Shown in pieces: positions 54,453-64,000 of a stretch of DNA of 64,000 bases; within the stretch, counting starts at the first letter, position 1, and every line of letters begins with the position of its first letter. The stretch comes from Perkinsus marinus ATCC 50983 (Eukaryota; Perkinsozoa; Perkinsida; Perkinsidae): assembly GCF_000006405.1 (NCBI RefSeq), contig NW_003202385.1, forward strand, positions 440,738 to 504,737, in the 5' to 3' direction. The position numbers and the translations under genes are program-made. Below the pieces are notes generated by a model, which saw only the letters and a program-made list of their open reading frames with translations, did no database searches and had not been told where the DNA came from.

Positions 54453-57400
54453 CTATTCGAATATCTGCCGGCGATGTTTCGACCGAGTTAGTCTACTGAC
54501 AGGCCGAGTCGGAGCAGTACTCGCTGATGACGGGACCGGATGGAGGCTTCTTGGACCAGGTACGGATACGTCGTCGCTCGGGAGCGGGGGCCTTCGTTGG
54601 ACTGTGCGGGAAGCTCCATCGCCGGGTTGAGCTCTCGATGCAGTATGAGGCCTTGGTGACATGGCAACAACGCAAGCTCGGCGGGAGGTCTCGCTGGTGC
54701 CGGGTCGACGATCGGCCTCATCCCGAACCATTGATCTTTCGTCATCGTGACTTCGGGAGCTCTCTTCTACTCTATGACCAAGAACAGATTGTTCCACCGA
54801 GGACTGGTCGCTCATCGACAAGTTGAAACTCGCCACTTGAGGTTCGAAATTGACCACGTTTCGATCATTTTGTCGGGAAGAGGATTGAGAAGTAGGCCGC
54901 AACCAATACCGAGATTCAATATGGTTGAATCGGTCGTTCAGACTCTTTGCCAAGTCACTGCGACTGAGGTACGACGGAAGCGAAGTGGAACTGTCCATGT
55001 TATCCGATTCAACCCGGGCGTAGTCCCGCATCACAATACCAGGCAAGAGCGACTTCGGTGTCCGCAGAGGATGCCGTTCGCCGATTCTATACAACGCAGA
55101 GGCTTCCTCGTTGACACGAGAAGTGGAAGGCTTCTCTGATCCTCGAATATAGAGGCCATCAGCTGCAGCATCTTTCTTGACGAATCCATCTGAGGCCTCG
55201 TTGGAAGCGCCACGCACGCGCGACCGGACAGCAAAAATACGAGAACACTCGTCCTCACCGATGAGCTCTCTCACTACGTTGTAGGCGTGCATGGTCATGC
55301 TGATATTCGTGCTTAAGTGCGCTAGGGAGCTCGGCAACTGATACGTCCCAAGGGGTCGGTTGGATGCTTGCAACTTGCCATCCGTCTCATCCCAAATCTC
55401 AAGGATACTTTCCTTGTCGGAGGCACCACAGCGCAGGAACAGTATACATGGAGTACACAAGATGTGTACTGCCGCATCGATGCGGCCACTTGCCTGAGGT
55501 CCTCCAGTAGGAAATCGACTTCTTTCCTCCAATTCATCAGCCGTGAGGAGTACGACTGTACCAGCGCTGTTGATTACTGCCAAGCTACCCCGGCTCGAGC
55601 ATTCCGCCGTTCCTTGTCGACAAAGCTGTCCAGTTGACGTCTTCCGATAGCCACATCTTGATCGATGGTTTCCGTATCCTGACCCGAAGAGACTTCTGTG
55701 GACATCGAGCTGTTTGGCTTGCTTCGCCATCAACCATCGAGAAGATACTCGTAAGCTCGAGTCCAGCAGAAAGCTGGTTTCACCGTCGAGAGCGGCGAGT
55801 CGGTCCAAATCTTCATCCAGTCCGGGGGCTGCGTCGTCACTGGATGAGTTTAGGCCAGTGGCTTGCGGAAAATGCAGAATGTGTTTCGGGTGTGGTAAAT
55901 TAGCCACATGAATGTCCTGGTGAAGTCGAGGAGGAGTCCCGGGCTCACACCGCCATATTTCCACACTTCCCGGATTCATAAGTAGCGCGATAGACTGCGA
56001 GCATTGCATTGAACAATGTGACTTCACTTCTCGATTCTGAGATAGGGTCGAGCCACGACAGCTGCCGCAAGCTGTGTCGATGGCAAAGATTTTCCGATGT
56101 GATTTTGATAGAGCAACGATGACGGCGGGCAGAGCATAGATGGCGTTCAACTTGACACCAAGTATATCGATTTCCACCCAATCGGGACTAGCGAACCTCT
56201 TGTAGACGACGCCACTGGAAGAGGAGCAGGCGGCAACCCAGGGCTGCTTCATGGGCTCGTTGTGTGACAGCCTAGAGATGGCGAGACCAGTGACTGACTG
56301 ATGCAAGAAGGGAGCTCTCGAGTCACTGCTCAAGTCTGGGCGATCAGTCGGGGAACCATCGTCCGCTGCGTGGCATGTCACGTGCCCGGCTGAAGTGCCG
56401 ATGATGAAATGCTCGAAGGTGTTCTCATCGATGGCGAAGGCGGTGATAGTAGTTGCACCCCTCACGTGGTGAAACGTTATTTTTTCCACGAGACTTCCAT
56501 CATACAGACTGTAAATGCAGACATTATGCGGGTGGGCTATGAGGACTTCACGGTCGAGGTAATTGATGGCAATAGCCACGACAATATGTGAAGGCTCCGA
56601 ATGACATGATGCAGTGACCATCATCTCGTTGGTTACCGGGTCCGAGGGATCTTCCGTGAGTGACATAAAATGCATTCTCTTGTCACTGACGAGTACCAAG
56701 CGGTTTGGCCCAAAAGGAAAAAGGGACTTTAGATTGGACACTGTGCGTGAGTTGAGGGTCTGATATTCAGTCCACATTCGGGTATCCCATAGTTTAACGA
56801 CCCCAGATCGATCTGCGGTGATGAGTGTGTCGGTACCATCAAGCATGGCAACGCTCGAGAGCGACCTCTGGTGACCTCTCAGTGTTGCGACAGCGCGTGG
56901 TCGGTCGAAGGCCGAGGCTTGGGCGTTATAGACCTTGCAGAAACCGTCGAACTGTGCCGTGAATAGAAGTCTTCGTGTATCGCCATAGGCCAGACTGCTG
57001 ATACCTTTAACATGTGTGCTACCGTCACAAGGCAATCTCTCATTGAGACATGTGATAGTCTGCATACGCGACGAATCCCACAGAAGAACTGAGCCGCCCA
57101 TCGTCGATGTGACCAGGCGTTCTGAGCCTGCATCCAAAAGGCAGGTGGTCAATGAGCCTCTTGCCTCGGAATAAGCATCGGCTACCATCAAGTAGCCTAC
57201 ACGACGGCGCTCGGAATGATGCCATACATCGAGAACATAGTCTGGCACCCCGTGAGCAGGTAGAGGACCCTCGGCCGAGCCTTTGGTGCGGGTACATGTA
57301 ACCCATCGGTTGCCGAGCTGTATCGAAGGCCATAAACCAGTCGTTGTGAAACGCTTAGTTTTCACGATGGCCTTCAAGCGACACTCTTCCTCGCTCTTAC

Positions 57401-58424
57401 GGATATCCCAGAAGCATATATGTTGCGAAGAGAGCAGGGCAGCAGCTGTATGGTCACTATCACTGTATCCTGAGACGGGGGAATCCAAAGCTCGCACGCC
57501 CAAGACTGGTCTACCGCAGGACATGATGAAGGAGTCTGTGACATCAGTGGTTTCGTGGTTGAACGGGAGAGTCTTCCATACTTGGAGACGCTGAATGGAG
57601 CCAACAGTGAGTTTACCAACATCCAGGCGGGATCTTACGTTCTTGTGTGGTTTGAGCAGTCTCATCGGCGGTGGACCACGTCCTGAGTCGGCTATCAGTA
57701 AGTAGTTGAGTCCATATGCTTTGGCTGAATGGGCTTCAACGATGCCATCAGGCCTGGGGATATCGCATGACTATTCCAGAGCTCCTCCGCACTGCCCACC
57801 CGTGCCGAAACACATCAATTAACTCCGTGTTCATAGCGGCGGTCACGGACCTCACGCCACTGCCTACCCCGTCGGCCTTTTCAAGCAAAATGCTACGGTA
57901 ACGTCCGACAAAGTCCGTCCAACTGATCAATACAATGTTCGATTTCTCCATAGTGACAGGAACATACCTGATGAAGCCCGTAGCCTCACGGTCACATTTC
58001 CTGAAGAAGGATACGATCAGCTCCATCAACTCTGCTAGTGCAGGGCCAGCTTCTGCACGCCGGTCAAAAGTGTCGAGGTCGAGATGGAACAGGCACAAGT
58101 AGAGAAACTGGACCACCGTCAATCCGACAGGTTCTGGTCGTTTCTTGCAAGTCATGGGGAATCTGAGGAGAATGGCTGAGCGACTTTAATGACCAATCTC
58201 GAGTCGAGATTCGTTTCTTACTCGTTGTTGTTTTGTGACTGCATTATCTCTGCATTCGCCTTGCTGTTGGTATAGAAATCTTTCTCAAGTTCTACCAAAG
58301 CATCTCGCTCGAATAACGAGAAGAAGTCTCGAATGAGGGGTACTTGACCAATGGTCATAGATACTGCGGAACTGGGCGAGGCGTGGTATAATAAGACGGC
58401 CAACAACGCAACTCCATCAGCCAT
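54453..58424 (-). CDS. Large WD40-repeat protein
   Basis: The main exon runs from about 57736 to 54453 and encodes about 1090 residues. Its first half has WD40 blades such as HTAAALLSSQHICFWDIR, SERLVTSTMGGSVLLWDSS, LLFTAQFDGFCKVYNA and DTLITADRSGVVKLWDTR; the second half is Ser/Arg-rich and ends LTRSKHRRQIFE. Two upstream exons fit: about 58155-57820 (MELIVSFFRKCDREATGFI, then FRHG, with a GTGGGC donor and CCCCAG acceptor that keep frame into PDGIVEAHS) and 58424 to about 58220 (MADGVALLAVLLYHA). The helical N-terminal part has an EF-hand-like feel, as in WDR49/WDR64-type proteins, but no perfect calcium loop. The start could lie further upstream. Such proteins usually scaffold complexes; the partner is unknown. 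Confidence 0.7.
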
Positions 58425-58844
58425 TCGGTAGTAGTCCGTTTCCCTCGTGACCTGAAAAGTCTTCAGCTGTTATCGTGGTCTCAATTGCGCCTAGTAAGCT
58501 AACAGCATTCCGATCCTCAGATGGGCTACCAGTACGAACACACCAAATAATTCCCGCCCCTTCGACAGACATTCGCTGACTCGCTTACAACAGCAGCTGT
58601 TAGTGGTTGGAGCCGGGCCATATACCGTGCTCAGTCAAGAGCAACACACTGGCTTCTCTCTCATCGTACTCTGGTAGCCCCCATATCATGAACACGACAC
58701 TGCTAGGAGGACCACAAGGACAACTCGTTAATGAATAATCATGAACTTGTCGACTCCTTCACTGAGTCGATGCACTGCCGTATGAACTCCGAGTTGAAGA
58801 AGTCGGACTCGGCCAGTTGCGATATCTGACGACCACTGAGACCT
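58425..58844. other. Spacer between the WD40 gene and the next minus-strand gene
   Basis: A minus-strand stretch with MSVEGAGIIWCVRTGS and LLGAIETTITAEDFS (about 58570-58450) could be a first exon of the WD40 gene, ending at a possible TTTTCAG acceptor; I cannot confirm it. Otherwise no gene is seen. Confidence 0.35.
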
Positions 58845-61430
58845 TCAAGTGACCAAGAGCATCAAAGCACCGACCGTGACGGCAGACAGCTTCGTCGGGA
58901 GCGACAAGCCAGCTTGCTCGATGAGGGTTTCCCATTGCTTGGCACTGAGCAAGCGAATCTCCTCCAACACTGAACAATTCCATCGCTGCCAGACCTGTGA
59001 GTCATGCCTCACAACCGAGCAAAAACGACAATGAACATACCTCAACGATGTCTTGGACCAAAGCCTTGTATAATTCTCCGTATCGTTCAGAATCGAAACC
59101 ACTTTGCGGACTAGTTCGTCCGCCACTCATCAGACCACCTACGGTGATGAAATTGTAATATCGAGAAGACTCTGCTGCTGGTTGCTACTATTGCCAGCTT
59201 GGAGGGCAGCCTGGGCAGGCTTAACACGGACTGAACAAGCTTCCTTGAAAGCGGGTATGTCGCACGTGAAAACTCCTTCTCCCAACCATTTCGACAGAAG
59301 CTTATGCCATAGGGAAATCTACCAATATGAACTCACTAGTTGCGACATACAAGACACCTGCCTCGGTCCAGATTTTCTCGGATTCTTCAATCAGCTGACC
59401 AAGCCCTGTCGTCTGTAATCAAAAAAATACTGGACCAACCTTACTATGGCAACTCACTTCATGAGGCCTCAGCTGATTGCTTGAGTTCACCAAGGACGTA
59501 CCCCCAGCGTGCTCCTGTAGATAGCGGCGGACTTCTCACAGAAAGGATGCGTTATGCTACTCACGTCGATGAACTTCTCGCTTTGCTGTGCCCACTCCAT
59601 CCGTTGCTTCAGCTGAGCCCCAGACGACTTCATCTCAGCCAACTCTTCCAGAACCTATCCAGTGTTACGACCGTAGAGGAATACCATACATTCACGCCCA
59701 ACAGGGGAATTTCCAAACCATGGACATCAACCTTACTTGATCAGCCACCGCCCATCTAGCCTCTCCTAACGCCATGAATCTCCCTTCTGGATCAGTAATG
59801 GTCTCCCTCATACCCCTGGCGGTCTCCTCCAGTGTATGCGCTAATGCATCTACAGCAAGGACTGAGTAGCTGCTGCCCACACTCATCCCCCTACGTAGTT
59901 CCTCCATCATTGGTCGTTTCTCCGCCCTAGTGTACTCACAAGCCGCCGGTAGTTTACTGTTGATACAGTCTGTCGACAACTGCATGAGACTTTCTAATTT
60001 CACACTGTCATCAACCGAGACCTTCATTTTGTATCTGAACTCCATCAATTCATCCCAGGCCCCGCAACAGCAGATTTCACTGTCGAGCCAGAAGATAGAG
60101 GTCTTCAACTTCGACTTTAGCCATCTCCAGTTCACTCAGCTCTTCCTCCTTCAACCGCTCCAGCATTTCCAAATATCTTAACACAGACTGTGATTCTGGC
60201 TCATCAGGAGCCCAATCTCACCTCACGAAAGATTCCAACTTGGTCGGTCTCTGGTCGAGCTCGTGATTAACAGCTATGTATTTTTCACCCGCTGCTTTAC
60301 ACTCTTCCCGAAGGACCGACAGTAGAAGACCCTTCATAGTCACCAAAGCTCGCTGGGGTATCGGCGCCAACAACTGCTTCAACTTTCTCGCTTCTACTGA
60401 CAGCGCCCCCACACTTTGAACCTGCCGAAACCAGGCCTGACATCAGCCGTTACATGCAATAGCCATACATTATTCAATCTATCGACCTTCCCGATGAACT
60501 CCGTCATGCGCGCCATCTCTCGCTGCAATGCTACTGGATCAACAGGCCTTCCTTCCGGTTCTGCGGCAGAGCATTCGCAGCCGATCACAACCATAGAATG
60601 ACCACCATCAGCGCTGATGAACTTCATCTTTGCGAGGAATTTCTCCTCATCCCAGGCTCGACCGTATCTATTAGCAGTAAACGAGCCCATTCAAGGATCT
60701 TGCTAGACGTAATATTTTACGCCGAGTTTCAGATCAAAGCGCTTGTACTTTTGTCGTAACAGGTCACTCAATGAGGCGTACAAAGGAAGACGAATCACTC
60801 CAAGTAACATCCTTCAACTCGTCTCACTCGTATATCTCTCTGTACTCAACTAGCTGTCGCTGAGCAGACTCCAACGCCGTCTCGAAATCCACACACAATC
60901 TATCGAATATCTTCTCCGACGCTGTTATGAATCTAATACAAGTCGATCCTTTTGCAGGCATAAACTTATTGAATCTACCGTCGGTCCTTCTGTAACGCTT
61001 CCTCAACAATCGTGGCCTCACTGTGATGCCCGTTTCCATCTAAGAGCACATCTGTTTTCAATACCAAATCTTCTTCAACTCGCAACTGCTTACCATCTCC
61101 CGATGCTTTCAGGAACTTCCGCAATCGCTGTCGACCGTAGTTTTTGAAGTCGCCGTAAGGAGCACTGATCCCTGATACGGTGTCGCGCAGAAGCCCCTTG
61201 AATGCCGCATGAAAGTCGGCCAAAGTTGGAGTCTGATGAGCTCAGTACAACAGCGATGGCGCGGAAACTCACCGCGATGAGAAGGGCTGATCTACTAGGA
61301 TGAGGACCACCAACCAGACCATCGTCATTGAAATTGACAGTGACCGATAGCAGCTTGGGGTGCATCAAAAGTGTGTCGAGAAGACGCAACACTGAGCGTA
61401 TGCCAAGTTCCACTAGAGCCTGCGAAGATC
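58845..61430 (-). CDS. Intron-rich helical protein of unknown function
   Basis: Minus-strand exons in order: ELGIRSVLRLLDTLLMHPKLL and GGPHPSRSALLIA (about 61416-61275), spliced in frame to TPTLADFHAAFKGLLRD (about 61240-61095), then HHSEATIVEEALQK, FETALESAQRQLVEYREIYE (about 60920-60828), LPLYASLSDLLRQKY, FLAKMKFISADGG and MARMTEFIGKVDRLNNVW (about 60680-60400), LREECKAAGEKYIAVNHELD, LPAACEYTRAEKRPMMEEL (about 59940), and a last exon with LSAKQWETLIEQAGLSL ending in TGA at 58845. Introns are short GT-AG. The product is mainly amphipathic helix, which could fit a BAR-like or tethering protein, but I recognise no family. The first exon is not placed: the sequence beyond 61416 looks like an acceptor, so the gene may extend upstream and could even join the exons beyond 62300. 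Confidence 0.5.
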
Positions 61431-61562
61431 CACTTCAACACGCACGCTCAACAATGACCTAGATTCCGATACACCCTATGCTGCTATTTAAGAGTTCGAC
61501 AGAGCTGTATCAAGATCTCCTAACCACAGCACAGTGAGCTTACACATTACTTGTCGGGAACA

Positions 61563-61757
61563 CAGTGCTAGAATATATGATTGCTTTCCTCAGCTCAGCT
61601 CAGAAATTTCCTCACTAATTCTAGAAGTTCACATGCAAGCTCGAATAGAAATGCACAGAAAACAATGAGAATTGCGGAAAATTGAAAGTGAATTTTCTCA
61701 GAATTTTTATATTGTCACCAACACGGGTAGTTGACCATGTTATTGCTTTCATTCACT
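61563..61757 (-). repeat. Family 2 dispersed repeat
   Basis: On the minus strand it reads ACATGGTCAACTACC, GTTGGTGACAATAT, GCAATTCTCATTGTTTTC, AGAATTAGTGAGGAAATT and GAGCTGAGCTGAGGAAAGC. It is bounded by CAGTG-like and CACTG-like pentamers, which may mark the true ends. Confidence 0.7.
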
Positions 61758-61780
61758 GCGGTAAAAAGTGAGTAATGCTG

Positions 61781-61967
61781 CATTGTTGGAGTATATGTTC
61801 TTCAGCTGAGCTCAGGTGTTTCCTCAGAAACGATAACAGCTTATAGACGTACTCGGATAGAAGTGTATAAGTGCCGATAAGAAAGAATCCCCCAAAACTT
61901 TCCAAGTTTTATTTCAAATTATCACCAACACACAGAGTTGACCATGTTATGTATTTTCCCACACTGT
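61781..61967 (-). repeat. Family 2 dispersed repeat, second copy side by side
   Basis: The minus strand starts CAGTGTGGGAAAATA, then ACATGGTCAACTCTG, TGTTGGTGATAATTT and CTGAGGAAACACCTGAGCTC. It lies about 25 bp from the copy at 61563-61757 in the same orientation but clearly diverged from it. Confidence 0.7.
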
Positions 61968-62045
61968 TATGCTGAGCCGAAATCTCAAGCGACTCCACGA
62001 GTGATGCATGGTTGCTTTCTGCGATATAACAGCCTTGCGAACAAT

Positions 62046-62275
62046 GGAGTTTCACCCGTTTAACGTGAAGTAGCGTTATACTCTGTGTGGAAAAATTCGA
62101 TATTCGCGATATGAATTGAACTGGAAATACTTGCTGGATTACACCGGACTGACCACCCCATATCACGCGGCGCACATCACGTGTTTCGGGCGTTATCTAT
62201 TTATGCGTTCTTCATTGAAGTGAAATGTGAACTATTTTTTCACTAGTGTTTTTCATATCGCGGTGGTGAAACTCC
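62046..62275. mobile_element. Family 1 MITE-like element carrying an insertion
   Basis: Ends GGAGTTTCACCC and GGTGAAACTCC are intact, with AAT directly on both sides (62043-62045, 62276-62278). At 230 bp it is about 100 bp longer than its relatives; the extra sequence lies roughly between 62110 and 62215 and resembles no other part of the window. Confidence 0.8.
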
Positions 62276-62299
62276 AATGTACAATTCGATCCTAACTGC

Positions 62300-64000
62300 T
62301 CCAGTTCAAATGATAATCGTCGCAGCTTCGCAGGGCGACACCAGGAAGACTCACCGAATGGCAACGTCTCTCAACCAGTCGTAGGAAGGACGGAAGTCTT
62401 CTCACATTCTGCATTGCGATGTCACGACCGAGCTCCCGCTCCCCTGAGAAAAGCTCCTAATGTAAGTCATTGAAACACTCCTACTCTGATGTCGCTTCTC
62501 AACAGCGACGCCTCTCCTTGAGGACCACCAGGCGCGCTCAACCTTCATCTTCTCGCATTCTTCTCCTGAAGGCAATTACCATACCATAAATCGGACAATT
62601 CATAGCGTTGCTACTCCTTTCAATAGCATCAGTAGCCGTCGCCGTGAAAGTGTCGTAGACAGTATTAACCACATCTTCGAGGCTGCCAGAAAGTAGTCGC
62701 CTATTTCAATTCCGGTCGGCCCTCAGATCACTTGATCTCAATATCTTCTATCGCTCCCCCTGCATCGTCCCCTCCAGAATCTCCTCTCTTCAACTCGTCA
62801 CCGACTGCATACAAGCATAGTTCACATCTCAATAGATATCGTTATATATCATTGGAATTTCACCCTAGTGATATGAAAAACACTAGTGAGAAACATATTT
62901 CACGACTACTGCAGTACACCGCGAATATCGCGTTTTTCACCGAGTTTTACGCCACTTCACGTAAAACGGGTAAATCTCCATTGCATGAGTTAATAGATTA
63001 CTATCACACATAGTTAACATCTCAACAAGATATATATAAGTCGACAGCCATTCAAATAGAGCATCAAATGCGTTTTAGTGGTGAAAGCACAGATCATCTC
63101 AAAGGATTGACCACGTCAAGTAAGCGTGATCAGTATCATCAGCCAACCACTACGCAGATCTAAATCATTATCAGTTGGTTGAATGCAAAAGTCTATAGTA
63201 ACTATAGACGACGACCTTCGACGGAGCTTCACTCACGATATGAAAAACACTAATGAGAAACATATTTCACATCTCACTTCGCGAAAAACGCATGATGCAG
63301 TGAATAACGCGTAAAACACGTTATATGTTCTTCACGTGATATCGGACGATTAGTCCGGTGTAATTCGCGAATATCGCTTTTTTTACATCAACTCTTGCGC
63401 CCTTCACGTAAAACGGGCTATACCACCGAGCTAAGAAAATTCCCAAGTCCTTACTTTCTCCCCGAATTGGGCCCGTGGTCGAGCTACCTCCATCACGCAC
63501 CTGTCGTATGAGAAGCTGTAATGCTGTTGCTGTGCAATCGATTGTTACCTTCTCTTGAATAGCAATGAATGTACTGAGATCATAACACTTCTCCTCTTCA
63601 ATCTTCACCATTCTAATACGCCCAATAGCAGAGACACTAGACTGAACCTAAACGTGTAATCACTTACGCAAAGGTCACAGTATCTTCAACTTACCTCCAA
63701 CATCGCCCTCGCGAACCGAGGCTGGGCCATCAAGAGGCTCTCCGAGAGCTTCTTCCTAGTCGATGTAAACCTTCTAAGTCGTGCCTGAGCAGTGTCATCA
63801 TAGGAACAGCTACTCCCACAACAACCCTTTCAAAAGGTTTCTTGTGCGTGCGGCTGCTTAGGTCGTCCCCAAACAACATGCATTCGATGAGGATATGCAT
63901 TTCCGTTATCTCCACTGTTCTTTTCAACCGAATTCATTGTTTTATATGATATCGATACGAGGTAGCATTATTTTCATAATCATTTCCAAACGAGCAACTT
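62300..64000 (-). CDS. Intron-rich helical protein, partial at the right edge
   Basis: Minus-strand exons give DDTAQARLRRFTSTRKKL and MAQPRFARAMLE (about 63805-63695), then SSVSAIGRIRMVKIEEEKCYDLS and ALQLLIRQVRDGG (about 63645-63465), and after an intron with two MITE copies SLEDVVNTVYDTF and DAIERSSNAMN (about 62690-62585), ECEKMKVERAWWSSRRGVA (about 62570-62490), and ERELGRDIAMQNVRRLPSFL (about 62440-62360) with a GTGAGT donor. The character is long amphipathic helix with basic patches, compatible with a BAR-type membrane-curving domain, but this is only inference. The 5' end lies beyond 64000; the 3' end is not found and may lie past the MITE at 62046 or in the gene ending at 58845. Confidence 0.45.
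62854..62979. mobile_element. Family 1 MITE-like element with 3-bp target duplication
   Basis: A 126-bp copy from GGAATTTCACCC to GGGTAAATCTCC, oriented as the copy at 17460, with ATT on both sides (62851-62853, 62980-62982). It lies in an intron of the right-edge gene. Confidence 0.85.
63223..63425. mobile_element. Family 1 MITE-like element, rearranged
   Basis: Begins GGAGCTTCACTCACGATATG and keeps AAAAACACTAATGAGAAACA, CGCGAATATCGC-type and TTCACGTAAAACGGGCTA blocks, but about 75 bp of extra palindromic sequence separates the halves. The right terminal repeat is degraded. Confidence 0.65.

Overview
The window is eukaryotic nuclear DNA. It has many short GT-AG introns (about 40-70 nt), multi-domain eukaryotic genes on both strands, a Pol III tRNA array, LTR and MULE elements, and MITE-like repeats. 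Gene style and family content (threonine-rich secreted proteins, an intron-rich Sec14-type protein, an exportin-7 homologue) suggest an alveolate protist, with a Perkinsus-type organism as my best guess; this is inference, since no rRNA or organelle marker is present. A 100-N assembly gap lies at 20898-20997, inside an intron.

Layout: 1-5036 (+) is the 3' part of an exportin-7/RanBP16-like gene, several of whose introns carry tRNA T-arm-like sequences. 5711-10053 (+) is a multi-exon coiled-coil protein with a proline-rich N-terminal part. 10448-15850 holds three minus-strand genes for secreted threonine-rich proteins; two lie on a ~2 kb tandem duplication and all three share an almost identical 3' coding segment. 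18188-21599 (-) is a Sec14/CRAL-TRIO gene with repeats nested in its introns. 23251-27245 (-) is a full-length ABCB-type transporter of 1282 residues in four exons, with a possible decayed ABCB fragment just upstream.

28923-41540 is an accessory stretch. Two CCCH zinc-finger paralogues (28923, 39979) bracket a MULE transposon with a 9-bp target-site duplication (30468-34700), a ~700-bp TIR element (35735-36437) and a repeat-rich region; the second zinc-finger gene is followed by a duplicated copy of its own 3' end. 42794-48687 is an LTR retrotransposon with identical 164-bp end repeats. 50723-51515 holds five tRNA-Lys(UUU) genes in a 180-bp tandem array. 52011-53841 (+) is a nucleotide-sugar-transporter-like gene. 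54453-58424 (-) is a WD40 protein. 58845 to the right edge (-) holds helical, intron-rich genes of unknown function, broken up by MITE-like and other dispersed repeats.

The host genes are a mix of housekeeping functions (nuclear transport, lipid transfer, ABC export, Golgi transport) and do not form one pathway. The points most worth checking are the three-gene secreted family with its localized homogenization, the terminator-poor tRNA-Lys array, the multi-zinc-finger MULE with exact boundaries, and the tRNA-like segments in adjacent exportin introns.
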